From: Gemmobacter nectariphilus DSM 15620
GTDB taxonomy: Bacteria; Pseudomonadota; Alphaproteobacteria; Rhodobacterales; Rhodobacteraceae
NCBI RefSeq assembly: GCF_000429765.1
Contig: NZ_AUCM01000010.1
Span: 54,181 to 118,180, forward strand
DNA: 64,000 nucleotides
Reading direction: 5' to 3'
This document shows, in pieces, positions 26,901 to 33,956 of this stretch; the stretch's first letter is position 1, and every line of letters begins with the position of its first letter. The notes under the pieces were generated by a model that ran no database searches, was not told where the DNA came from, and saw only the letters and a list, made by a program, of their open reading frames with translations. A program made the translations under genes and the position numbers.

Positions 26901-27392
26901 GACCATCGCCCAGTCGGACTGGTGCAGCGTGGTCGAGGATTCGCCCGTATGGTCATCGCCCATCGCCATCAAGACGCCGCCATGAGGCGAGGTGCCGGCC
27001 ATGTTGGCATGGCGCATCACATCGCCCGACCGGTCGACACCCGGCCCCTTGCCATACCACAGGGCAAAGACGCCATCGTGCTTGCCTTCGCCGCGCAGCT
27101 CGGCCTGCTGGCTGCCCCAGACGGCGGTTGCGGCCAGATCCTCGTTCAGACCGGGCTGGAACAGGATGTCATTGGCCGTCAGCAACTTGCCCGAGCGGGT
27201 CATCTGCTGGTCCACCCCGCCAAGGGGCGATCCGCGGTAGCCGGTGACATAGCCGGCCGTATTCAGCCCTGCCGCCCGGTCACGCGCCTTCTGCATCAGC
27301 ATCAGGCGCACCAGCGCCTGCGTGCCATTCAACAGAACCGGCGATTTATTCAGGTCGAAACGGTCGTTCAGCGACACATCCTGCCTGCTCAT
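23970..27392 (-). CDS. Indolepyruvate ferredoxin oxidoreductase, fused alpha/beta subunits
   Basis: This enzyme of 1140 residues oxidatively decarboxylates aryl-pyruvates (from aromatic amino acids) to acyl-CoA, reducing ferredoxin. The N-terminal half is the IorA-type region with a thiamine diphosphate module (FCSGCPHNTST, GGEGANWVGEAPFSTRGHVFQN, GDGTYNHSG). A ferredoxin-like Cys cluster (CEGCGDCGVQSNC, then CNKDFSCLKGFCPSF) follows. The C-terminal part is the gamma/IorB-type domain (VTGVGGTGVVTVGAIIAMAA). The single-chain form is typical of proteobacteria. ATG at 27392 after GGGGAGG. A LysR gene diverges from it. Confidence 0.92.
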   Translation of the reverse strand: MSRQDVSLNDRFDLNKSPVLLNGTQALVRLMLMQKARDRAAGLNTAGYVTGYRGSPLGGVDQQMTRSGKLLTANDILFQPGLNEDLAATAVWGSQQAELRGEGKHDGVFALWYGKGPGVDRSGDVMRHANMAGTSPHGGVLMAMGDDHTGESSTTLHQSDWAMVDAYMPVVSPAGVQEILDYGLYGWALSRFAGVWVGLKTMKDTIEATAVVDGRPDRMQFVTPDFAMPPGGLNIRLADTPVAQEARMIDYKRFAAEAFARANRMDKRVWGKPGARIGMVAAGKNWLDLVHALSLLGIDEAEAERLGITTYKVGQTFPLDMQSFHEWAEGLDLVIVVEEKRKLIEVQVKEALFDDRGGRRVYGWHKGDSWENGRRLELFPTRYALDPILIAEKLGDILIEEGRGTDRIRASVARLIETRRADNAPEIAARTPWFCSGCPHNTSTKVPEGSRAYAGIGCHYMVQWMDRETTGFTQMGGEGANWVGEAPFSTRGHVFQNLGDGTYNHSGSLAIRSAVAAGTNITYKILFNDAVAMTGGQPNEGGLTAPQIVREVLAMGVKPVVVVHDPKEGLDLKSFPPGVTFRLRDDLMAVQKEMAAVNGVSAIVYVQTCAAEKRRRRKRGAFPDPDKRVFINTDVCEGCGDCGVQSNCVSLVPVETELGRKRAVDQSSCNKDFSCLKGFCPSFVTLEGARVKKAATRALDLPHLPDAPLPAIDGTWNIVVTGVGGTGVVTVGAIIAMAAHVDGKGAGMMEMAGLAQKGGAVHIHCRIAERPEDITAVRVAVGEADAVIGGDLVVTAGAKTLGLMTTGRTRAVVNSHEIVTGEFTRKPDFRLPADRLKLALEARLAGDIALFDASELARVVLGDSIYSNMMVFGAAWQQGLVPLSLDAIRKAVDLNGAGVEANLRAFDIGRWAVLHPDQAAAMIHPEDTAAPVDPVAFRADHLRAYQNDALADRYVALVNRVTDPALRLAVAKGYHKLLAYKDEYEVARLHLETMEKARAEFDGDLKPRFHLAPPILGGTDADGRPKKREFGAWVVPLFRVLAAMKGLRGGALDIFGRTAERRMERALIAEYERDMAEVLAGLTPDRMVAAKELAELPLTIRGFGPVKEQNAKKAAARRLELLEQFRKGGTPQPKVALAAR

Positions 27393-27427
27393 CGGGCACC
27401 TCCCCTGCGGTCTGAGCATATTTCATC

Positions 27428-27456
27428 ATAATAGGTCAAAAACTCTGACCTACAAA
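27428..27456 (-). promoter_or_regulatory. Candidate promoter and palindromic operator of the indolepyruvate oxidoreductase gene
   Basis: On the minus strand TTTGTA (27451-27456) and TATTAT (27428-27433) are 17 bases apart. The inverted repeat TAGGTCA-N7-TGACCTA (27432-27452) occupies the spacer almost exactly. The intergenic stretch 27393-27549 is clearly more AT-rich than its surroundings. The position suggests repression by a bound dimer, possibly the divergent LysR protein, although another regulator is possible. Confidence 0.5.
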
Positions 27457-27549
27457 GCAGAATTTTCATTCCGCTTTCGTTTGCAATCGTTATCGCTCGC
27501 GCATATCTGTCATGCGTCTGACGGGGATCAGGTGATACAAAGTTACGTC

Positions 27550-28443
27550 ATGGACTGGGACAAGCTGCGAATCTTTCATGCGGTGGCCGATGCGGGCAGC
27601 CTCACTCATGCGGGTGAGTCGCTGCACCTGTCGCAATCCGCTGTCAGCCGCCAGATTCGCGCGCTCGAGGAATCGCTGTCGGCGACCCTGTTCCATCGTC
27701 ATGCGCGGGGCCTGATTCTGACCGAACAGGGCGAGCTGCTGTTCGATGCGACCAGTTCCATGGCCAAGCGCCTTGATGCCGCCGCCGCCCGCATCCGCGA
27801 CAGCGAGGATGAGGTGTTCGGCGAATTGCGGGTCACCACCACCACGGGCTTTGGCACCATGTGGCTCGCCCCGCGGCTGGCGACATTGTATCAGCAATAT
27901 CCCGATCTGCGCATCGACCTGATGCTTGAGGAACGCGTGCTGGATCTGCCCATGCGCGAGGCCGACGTTGCCATCCGCATGAAGGAACCCAGCCAGGCCG
28001 ATCTGATCCGCAAGCGGCTGATGGTCATCCGGATGCAGCTGTTCGCCAGCCCGCAATACCTTGAAGAACGCGGCCGCCCGAAAACGCTGGACGATCTGCG
28101 CCAGCACCGCATCATCTGCCAGCAGACCGGCGCCGCCCAGGTCGCGGCCGGCGCGCGGATCGTGCAAGAGATCCTGGCGCAGGAACCGGCCTCGACGCTC
28201 AAGGTGAACAACTACTTCGGCGTCTTGCAGGGTGTGCTGAACAATCTGGGCATTGGCGTGCTGCCCGAATACCTCACGCCTGACTTCCCGCATCTGGAAC
28301 GGGTGATTCCGGGCTTCGAATCAGAAGAAGTGCCGGTGTTCCTGGCCTACCCCGAGGAGCTTAGGCATTCCAAACGGGTCTCGGCCTTCCGGGATTTCGT
28401 CATGGACGAGGTCATGGCGCACCGGCGCAACGTGCGCGAGTGA
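27550..28443 (+). CDS. LysR family transcriptional regulator
   Basis: This 297-residue regulator begins MDWDKLRIFHAVADAGSLTHAG, a typical LysR helix-turn-helix start, and continues with LSQSAVSRQIRALEE. A linker helix and the two-lobed effector domain follow. It diverges from the indolepyruvate oxidoreductase gene and is the obvious candidate to control it. No strong Shine-Dalgarno sequence precedes the ATG at 27550; upstream in-frame codons look non-coding. The 3' side (28444-28560) has two hairpins. Confidence 0.88.
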   Translation: MDWDKLRIFHAVADAGSLTHAGESLHLSQSAVSRQIRALEESLSATLFHRHARGLILTEQGELLFDATSSMAKRLDAAAARIRDSEDEVFGELRVTTTTGFGTMWLAPRLATLYQQYPDLRIDLMLEERVLDLPMREADVAIRMKEPSQADLIRKRLMVIRMQLFASPQYLEERGRPKTLDDLRQHRIICQQTGAAQVAAGARIVQEILAQEPASTLKVNNYFGVLQGVLNNLGIGVLPEYLTPDFPHLERVIPGFESEEVPVFLAYPEELRHSKRVSAFRDFVMDEVMAHRRNVRE

Positions 28444-28448
28444 CATTT

Positions 28449-28525
28449 CTGCACCTGCGAGTTTTTTCTGCGTCTGCAAATTATGCAGGTGCAGCAATGC
28501 CTTGCTGCAATGACCGGCAAGGCAT
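28449..28525. repeat. Two imperfect stem-loops downstream of the LysR gene
   Basis: CTGCACCTGC (28449-28458) pairs with GCAGGTGCAG (28485-28494). ATGCCTTGC (28497-28505) pairs with GCAAGGCAT (28517-28525). The region is AT-rich and non-coding. The stems may terminate the LysR message or be binding sites; no T run follows either stem. Confidence 0.5.
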
Positions 28526-28563
28526 GACTACAGCACATAGCAGCCATACCACTTTCGCGGCCA

Positions 28564-28569
28564 TATAAT
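28564..28569 (+). promoter_or_regulatory. Perfect TATAAT upstream of a candidate small RNA
   Basis: TATAAT at 28564-28569 within CCATATAATG is an unusually exact -10 hexamer for this GC-rich genome. No good TTGACA-like -35 lies 16-18 bases upstream, so an activator or an alternative sigma factor may be used; CCATATA resembles heat-shock-type -10 elements. Transcription would begin near 28576. Confidence 0.5.
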
Positions 28570-28575
28570 GCTTGA

Positions 28576-28687
28576 ATGACCGCACCCCGGCGCCTAAATC
28601 CAGCCTCGAGGACGGTGATTGAGTTTCTCTTACCGTCCTTTACCTCCCTGTTGGACTTCGGCCGAGCGAAAGCTCGGCCTTTTTTTT
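28576..28687 (+). ncRNA. Candidate small RNA of about 112 nt upstream of purL
   Basis: This non-coding stretch runs from about seven bases after a perfect TATAAT to a strong intrinsic terminator. It contains a hairpin (AGGACGGT at 28609-28616 pairing with ACCGTCCT at 28632-28639). A single-stranded segment holding CCTCCC, which could pair with Shine-Dalgarno sequences, comes next. The terminator stem follows. An ORF starting at 28576 is in frame with purL, but its composition looks non-coding and it crosses the terminator. I do not recognise a named RNA family. It could also be a purL leader with attenuation. Confidence 0.5.
28660..28687 (+). terminator. Strong intrinsic terminator
   Basis: GGCCGAGC (28660-28667), loop GAAA, GCTCGGCC (28672-28679), then eight T residues (28680-28687). 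This is the most canonical rho-independent terminator in the window. It lies 185 bases before the purL ATG, so it ends a separate upstream transcript or attenuates purL. Confidence 0.9.
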
Positions 28688-28872
28688 GGCCTCAAGGCCG
28701 AATGCCCCAAGTTTGGGCGAAATGGCCGCGCATCGCCCTTGGCGCAGGCAGGCAGCGAACACACCGCGTTGCAAAAACCGCCTTGTCAGACCGATCGCGT
28801 GTTGCGGATGCTTCCCCTTTTGCCCCTTGTGCCGTAAGAGGCGCGGCAACGCCGCTTATAGGAGTTCCAGCC

Positions 28873-31038
28873 ATGTCCGAACCCGAGATCACGCCAGACC
28901 TGGTGGCCGCACACGGGATCAAGCCGGACGAATGGGAACGCCTGCTGGGCATCATCGGCCGCCAGCCCACCTTTACCGAACTGGGCATCTTTTCGGCGAT
29001 GTGGAACGAGCATTGTTCCTACAAGTCGTCCAAGCGCTGGCTGCGCACCTTGCCGACCACCGGGCCGCAGGTGATCTGCGGACCAGGCGAGAACGCGGGC
29101 GTGGTCGATATTGGCGATGGCCAGGCGGTCATCTTCAAGATGGAAAGCCACAACCACCCCAGCTACATCGAGCCGCATCAGGGCGCGGCAACCGGCGTGG
29201 GGGGCATCCTGCGCGATGTGTTCACCATGGGCGCGCGCCCGATTGCCGCGATGAATGCGCTGTCCTTCGGCCTGCCCAGCCATCCGAAAACCGCGCATCT
29301 GGTCAAAGGCGTGGTCGAGGGGATCGGCAGCTATGGCAATGCCTTTGGCGTGCCCACCGTGGGCGGCGAGGTGCGCTTCCATCGCAGCTATAATGGCAAC
29401 TGTCTGGTCAACGCCTTTGCGGCCGGCCTCGCGGATGCCGACAAGATTTTCTACTCCAAGGCCTCGGGCGTCGGCATGCCAGTCGTCTATCTGGGCGCCA
29501 AGACCGGCCGCGACGGCGTCGGCGGCGCCACCATGGCCAGCGCCGAGTTCGACGACACGATCGAGGAAAAGCGCCCCACCGTGCAGGTTGGCGACCCCTT
29601 CACCGAAAAGCGCCTGCTCGAGGCCTGCCTCGAGCTGATGACCACCGGCGCGGTGATCTCGATCCAGGACATGGGCGCGGCGGGGCTGACCTGTTCGGCG
29701 GTCGAGATGGGCGACAAGGGCAATCTGGGCATCAAGCTGCAACTGGACCATGTGCCCCAGCGCGAGCGCGGCATGAATGCCTATGAAATGATGCTGTCGG
29801 AATCCCAGGAGCGGATGCTGATGGTGCTCAAGCCAGAGCGCGAGGCCGAAGCGCGGGCGATCTTTGAAAAGTGGGATCTGGATTTCGCCATCGTGGGCGA
29901 GACCATCCCCGAAGACCGTTTCCTGATCCTGCACGGGAACGAGGTCAAGGCAGACCTGCCGCTGTCGAAACTGTCGTCCAGCGCGCCGGAATATGACCGC
30001 CCCTGGGTGGAAACCCCTGCCGCTGCCCCCCTTGGCCCGATCCCCAAGGCCGACCCGATGGAGGCGCTGAAGGCGCTGATCTCCTCGCCCAGCTATGCAC
30101 ACAAGGGCTGGGTGTGGGAACAGTATGACAGCCAGGTCGGCGCCGACACGCTGGTCACCCCCGGCCTGCCCGCAGGCGTCGTGCGCGTGCATGGCACCGG
30201 CAAGGCGCTGGCCTTCACCAGCGACGTGACCCCGCGCTACGTCAAGGCGAACCCGTTCGAAGGCGGCAAGCAGGCGGTGGCCGAGGCCTATCGCAACCTG
30301 ACCGCCATGGGCGCGCGGCCCTTGGCCACCACCGACAACCTGAACTTCGGCAACCCCGAAAAGCCAGAGATCATGGGCCAGTTCGTCGGCGCCATCAAAG
30401 GCATCGGTGCGGCAGTCGCGGCGCTGGACATGCCGATCGTGTCGGGCAACGTCTCGCTGTATAACGAAACCGATGGCCAGCCGATCCTGCCGACGCCGAC
30501 GATTGGCGCGGTGGGCCTGCTGTCCAGCCTGGACGAGCTGATCAATGGCAAGCCCCAGTCGGGCGATGTGGCGCTGATGATCGGTGCCAGCACCGGGCAC
30601 CTCGGCCAGTCGGCGCTGTTGGCCGAGCTGTGGGGCCGCGAGGATGGCGATGCCCCGCACGTCGATCTGGAAGCCGAGCGGCGCAACGGCGAATTCCTGC
30701 GCGCCAATCGCGGGCTGGTTCATGCGGCCACCGACCTGTCGGACGGCGGCCTTGCGCTGGCCGCCTTCGAGATGGCCGAAGGCGCGGGGGTCGGCGTCGC
30801 GCTGGATGATGGCGCCCTGCCCTGGCTGTTCGGCGAAGATCAGGCGCGCTATCTGGTGGCCTGCTCCATCGACAATGCCAAGGCGCTGATCGAGGCCGCG
30901 ACCGAGGCCGGCGTTCCCGTTCAGCCCGTTGGCCGCTTTGGCGGTGGCTTCCTGCGCATGGGCAATGCCGAGGCGCCGCTGGCCGATCTGTCGCGCCTCT
31001 ACCGCGGGGCCTTTGCCGCGGCCATTGGCGACGAATGA
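28873..31038 (+). CDS. purL: Phosphoribosylformylglycinamidine synthase subunit PurL
   Basis: This 721-residue enzyme carries out the fourth step of purine synthesis, making FGAM from FGAR with ATP and ammonia supplied by PurQ through PurS. It is the small-type PurL. AIR-synthase-family motifs include [23 protein letters not shown] near residue 90 and [18 protein letters not shown] near the C-terminus. ATG at 28873 ([11 protein letters not shown]) is preceded by GGAG. The gap from 28688 to 28872 shows no gene. The stop overlaps the ybaK start (ATGA). Confidence 0.96.
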   Translation: MSEPEITPDLVAAHGIKPDEWERLLGIIGRQPTFTELGIFSAMWNEHCSYKSSKRWLRTLPTTGPQVICGPGENAGVVDIGDGQAVIFKMESHNHPSYIEPHQGAATGVGGILRDVFTMGARPIAAMNALSFGLPSHPKTAHLVKGVVEGIGSYGNAFGVPTVGGEVRFHRSYNGNCLVNAFAAGLADADKIFYSKASGVGMPVVYLGAKTGRDGVGGATMASAEFDDTIEEKRPTVQVGDPFTEKRLLEACLELMTTGAVISIQDMGAAGLTCSAVEMGDKGNLGIKLQLDHVPQRERGMNAYEMMLSESQERMLMVLKPEREAEARAIFEKWDLDFAIVGETIPEDRFLILHGNEVKADLPLSKLSSSAPEYDRPWVETPAAAPLGPIPKADPMEALKALISSPSYAHKGWVWEQYDSQVGADTLVTPGLPAGVVRVHGTGKALAFTSDVTPRYVKANPFEGGKQAVAEAYRNLTAMGARPLATTDNLNFGNPEKPEIMGQFVGAIKGIGAAVAALDMPIVSGNVSLYNETDGQPILPTPTIGAVGLLSSLDELINGKPQSGDVALMIGASTGHLGQSALLAELWGREDGDAPHVDLEAERRNGEFLRANRGLVHAATDLSDGGLALAAFEMAEGAGVGVALDDGALPWLFGEDQARYLVACSIDNAKALIEAATEAGVPVQPVGRFGGGFLRMGNAEAPLADLSRLYRGAFAAAIGDE

Positions 31039-31505
31039 CCTCGACCCCCGGCCTGCGCGCGCTGGCGGCGGCCGGGGTTGCCGTCACGCTGCACCCCTAT
31101 GACTATGACCCCAAGGCCGATGCCATCGGCCTTGCGGCGGCTCATGCGCTGGGGCTGGACCCGGCGCTGGTGCTGAAAACCCTGATGGTCGAGGTGGATG
31201 GCAAGCCCGCCTGTTGCGTGCTGCCATCGGACCGGCAGCTGTCGATGAAAAAGGTGGCCGCAGCCTTTGGCGGCAAACAGGCCGAGATGATGAAACCCGA
31301 CAAGGCCGAACGCCTGACCGGATTTCGCGTCGGGGGGATTTCGCCCTTTGGCCAGAAGCGTGCCGTCGCCACAGCATTTGACGCAAGCCCGATGGCGGCC
31401 CCGAACGTGTGGATCAATGCCGGGGCCAGGGGTCTTTTGCTGGGCATCGCCCCGCAGGACGCCTTGCGCGTCACCAGCGGCCGGGCATTGACGCTGACCC
31501 CCTGA
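31035..31505 (+). CDS. ybaK: Cys-tRNA(Pro)/Cys-tRNA(Cys) deacylase YbaK
   Basis: This 156-residue editing-domain protein hydrolyses cysteine wrongly attached to proline tRNA. The YbaK signature runs through [28 protein letters not shown] (with the key lysine) and [10 protein letters not shown]. The length is standard for the family. The ATG overlaps the purL stop, so expression is coupled. Confidence 0.92.
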   Translation: MTSTPGLRALAAAGVAVTLHPYDYDPKADAIGLAAAHALGLDPALVLKTLMVEVDGKPACCVLPSDRQLSMKKVAAAFGGKQAEMMKPDKAERLTGFRVGGISPFGQKRAVATAFDASPMAAPNVWINAGARGLLLGIAPQDALRVTSGRALTLTP

Positions 31506-31573
31506 ACACGGGCATTGCCCCGCATCCAGCGCCATGGCTATGCTGGCGCCATCTGATGCCACAAGGGGATACC

Positions 31574-31930
31574 ATGAAACGCATTATTCTGACCCTCGCC
31601 GCCGCGATGTTTGCCGCGCCGGCCTTTTCCGCTGGCTGGACCGTCGACGATCTGGGCTCGATGTCCGCGCGGTCGGACTGCATGACCCGCGCCGAACGCA
31701 CCATGAAACGCTATTACCAGGTGCATGGCGGCAAGGAAAACATCGGCCGCAGCGAATGGACCCTTGGCGGTTACAACCTGCGTGGCAATGTGGTCAACGC
31801 GCTGATCATCTGCCCGATCGAGGCCGGCCTCGTTGCCCCGTTCCTGATCGTCCACAATTCCGACAGCGACAATGACGCGCGCAAGATCGTGGCGGACCGG
31901 GTGAAGGCGATCTGGCAGGAACAACCCTGA
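31574..31930 (+). CDS. Secreted hypothetical protein
   Basis: This 118-residue protein has an N-terminal signal peptide (MKRIILTLAAAMFAAPAFS then AGW). The mature part has two Cys (in RSDCMTRAE and IICPIEAG) that could form a disulfide. ATG at 31574 follows AAGGGGAT. I recognise no domain. It sits between ybaK and a NYN-domain gene on the same strand but has no evident functional link. Confidence 0.75.
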   Translation: MKRIILTLAAAMFAAPAFSAGWTVDDLGSMSARSDCMTRAERTMKRYYQVHGGKENIGRSEWTLGGYNLRGNVVNALIICPIEAGLVAPFLIVHNSDSDNDARKIVADRVKAIWQEQP

Positions 31931-31984
31931 GCGGCCTTTCGGCGCGGGGCGTTTTCGGGCATGAAGGGAAAAAAGGATGTCCCG

Positions 31985-32719
31985 ATGCCCGACCCCCGCG
32001 CCCCGCGACTGTGTGTGCTGATCGACGCCGACAACGTGCCCGCCGGCTATGCCGAAGCGATCTTTGAAGAAATTGCCACATTTGGCGAAGCATCGGTCCG
32101 GCGGATCTATGGTGACTGGTCGGCCCAGCGGCTGAACAAATGGGCCGAAAAGGTCGCCGCCCTTGGTCTGGTGGCCGATCAGCAGTTTTCCAACACCAAG
32201 GGCAAGAATGCCAGCGATATCGGGCTGGTGATCGCGGCCATGGATTTCCTGCATTCGGGCCTGTTCGACGGCTTCGTGCTGGTCTCCTCCGACAGCGATT
32301 TCACCCGCCTTGCCGCGCGGATCCGCGAACAGGGGCTGGATGTCTATGGCATCGGCGAAAAGAAGACGCCCGAGGCCTTCCGCATGGCCTGCAAGCGCTT
32401 CATCTATGTCGAGAACCTTGGCCCGTCGGAACCGGTCCGCCCGGCCACGCCCCAGGCGCCCGAGCCGCGCCAGACCGCCAGCGGCAAAGAGGCCCCCACC
32501 GGGGCAATTCCGCTGATCGTGGCTGCCATGCGCGCCATCGACCCCGAAGGCGAATGGTATTCGCTGGGCCAGATCGGCCAGTTCATCACCCAGGCCAACC
32601 CGGATTTCGACACCCGCACCTATGGCGCGCCGAAACTGTCGGATCTGATGCGCAAGCTGCCCCGCTTCGAGGTGCAGCAGGGCCCCGGCGGCCAGCTTCA
32701 GGCCCGCGACGTGACCTGA
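31985..32719 (+). CDS. NYN-domain putative RNase with C-terminal OST-HTH/LOTUS domain
   Basis: This 244-residue protein has an N-terminal NYN (PIN-like) nuclease domain. The acidic residues lie in VLIDADNVP, NASDIGLVIAAMD and SSDSDFTRLA, as in LabA/YfbR-like proteins. A Pro-rich linker (about residues 150-175) leads to a LOTUS-like helical domain (SLGQIGQFITQANPDF...LSDLMRKLPRFEV) that binds RNA or G-quadruplexes in relatives. Start at 31985 after AAAGGATG; a start at 31961 is possible. RNA cleavage is inferred from the family, and bacterial targets are mostly unknown. Confidence 0.87.
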   Translation: MPDPRAPRLCVLIDADNVPAGYAEAIFEEIATFGEASVRRIYGDWSAQRLNKWAEKVAALGLVADQQFSNTKGKNASDIGLVIAAMDFLHSGLFDGFVLVSSDSDFTRLAARIREQGLDVYGIGEKKTPEAFRMACKRFIYVENLGPSEPVRPATPQAPEPRQTASGKEAPTGAIPLIVAAMRAIDPEGEWYSLGQIGQFITQANPDFDTRTYGAPKLSDLMRKLPRFEVQQGPGGQLQARDVT

Positions 32720-32722
32720 GGC

Positions 32723-32911
32723 TCAGTTCAGCGGCCCGATCTCGACCCCATGGGGCAGCGTGGTCAGAACGCGCCCCTGATCGGTCAGGCGCAGCCCATA
32801 GCCCTTGGCGGCCAGGCGCCGCGCCAGATCCTCGTCGGTGCGTGCAGCGCGCAGATCCTGCGCGATGAGCTGGCGGATTTGCGACAGGATGAACGGATCT
32901 GGCGTGGACAT
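32723..32911 (-). CDS. Small hypothetical protein
   Basis: This 62-residue protein (MSTPDPFILSQIRQLIAQD...TTLPHGVEIGPLN) converges on the NYN gene with three bases between stops. The N-terminal half looks helical (AARTDEDLARRLAAKGYGLR), and the C-terminus looks like a short beta hairpin. The tight packing and sensible composition favour a real gene, and similar small proteins occur in Rhodobacteraceae to my recollection. Function unknown. Confidence 0.6.
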   Translation of the reverse strand: MSTPDPFILSQIRQLIAQDLRAARTDEDLARRLAAKGYGLRLTDQGRVLTTLPHGVEIGPLN

Positions 32912-32994
32912 GGCAGCCTCGGAACTCGGAATGGCCCCAAGGTGGCAGGCGAGTGCGGCAGCATGGCGGCAGCCGCCGGGCCATAGAGCGGCAC

Positions 32995-33528
32995 TCAGCC
33001 GATCAGCGCATTATACAGCCGGACTGACCCGTCCCGACTGCCAAGGCTGGCCGAGGCATTGACGTCCCGCGCATAGGCCGCCATGGCCGAGGCCGTGCCC
33101 TGCCCCCAGATCCCGTCGATGGCACCGCGATAATACCCATAGGCCGCCAGCCGCTGCTGGATCAGCCGGCGCGATTGCGGGCTGTATTCATAAAAGGCAT
33201 CGGCGGCGACGTTGGCATAATACCCCTGCCGCGGCGGCTGGGGCGCATGGCTCTGATACCGCCAGTCATCGCCGCGATACCGCTGATCGTAGCGATAGCG
33301 ATTCTCCTCGCGATAGCGCGGATCCTGGCCATAGCGCGGCTCAAGGGGCTGCGGCGCAGCCTGCGCGCGGCTTTGCTTGACAAGTTCATTGACGATCACC
33401 GCCGCAGCGACCCCCTTGAGGAAATTGCGCTCGTTCTTGCCCAGCGCCTGGGCCGGGGCAACAGAGGCCGCCGCCAGCGCAAGGGCGGTGACAGCAACAG
33501 TGGCGGTTCGGGTGACAGCGGGCAGCAT
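32995..33528 (-). CDS. Exported peptidoglycan-binding-like protein
   Basis: This 177-residue protein has a signal peptide (MLPAVTRTATVAVTALALAAASVAPAQA at the N-terminus, cleavage near residue 28). A low-complexity segment rich in Tyr, Arg and Gln follows (about residues 57-100). A C-terminal peptidoglycan-binding-type repeat reads RLIQQRLAAYGYYRGAIDG then IWGQGTASAMAAY. ATG at 33528 after GGAAGGA. It is probably a periplasmic or cell-wall-associated protein; there is no catalytic domain. Confidence 0.75.
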   Translation of the reverse strand: MLPAVTRTATVAVTALALAAASVAPAQALGKNERNFLKGVAAAVIVNELVKQSRAQAAPQPLEPRYGQDPRYREENRYRYDQRYRGDDWRYQSHAPQPPRQGYYANVAADAFYEYSPQSRRLIQQRLAAYGYYRGAIDGIWGQGTASAMAAYARDVNASASLGSRDGSVRLYNALIG

Positions 33529-33786
33529 GTCGGCATCCTTCCGTTGAGGCGCCGTCAAAGGGCGGCGCGGTTCGATGGAACCAATCTGGGAAGGCACCGG
33601 CTGCAAGGCAAAATCAGCGCCCTGCTATCGGATAACAATGCCCTCCGCGCCCGGAAAACGCGGCCTTGCCACCGCGTTCCGTGCCCCCGAAGGGGTTTGC
33701 CGTTCAAACGCCCCGCCGCCCCCCTCACCCCAACTGCTGCGCCCGGCTGTCCGGCGTCATGACCAGCGGCAAGCGTGGATGCCTCC

Positions 33787-33933
33787 GGCGGGGATATTTG
33801 TATCAAGGCGAAAGACCACACGACCGAGCTGCCCCGAGCGCGCAACCCGTGTTTCGCCTTGTCCAAATATCCCGGGGGGCAGGCGCGACCGCACCACCCG
33901 CGCCAACGCAAGAAGGGGGGCAGCGCCCCCCTT
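33787..33933. repeat. Inverted pair of composite repeats, copies d and e
   Basis: The minus-strand core (d) is at 33787-33814 and the plus-strand core (e) at 33851-33879. Copy e is followed by hairpin 1 (GGCGCG 33882-33887 with CGCGCC 33899-33904) and hairpin 2 (AAGGGGGGC/GCCCCCCTT, 33913-33933, loop AGC). Copy d has the core but no clear hairpins. The pair lies in the 428-base gap between the exported protein gene and the dehydrogenase, which otherwise shows no gene. Hairpin 2 is 23 bases from the dehydrogenase stop and could end its transcript. Confidence 0.75.
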
Positions 33934-33956
33934 GGTGCAACGCGGCCAGCCGCGGA

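Noticed and set aside
23949-27431. Plus-strand open frame of 1160 codons
   Set aside because: It lies antisense to the indolepyruvate oxidoreductase, which has clear catalytic motifs. Its composition (His, Arg, Gln, Gly rich) is that of a GC-rich antisense shadow.
28576-28872. 99-codon in-frame extension of PurL
   Set aside because: It crosses a strong intrinsic terminator and has no PurL similarity; family members start at MSEPEI-like sequences.
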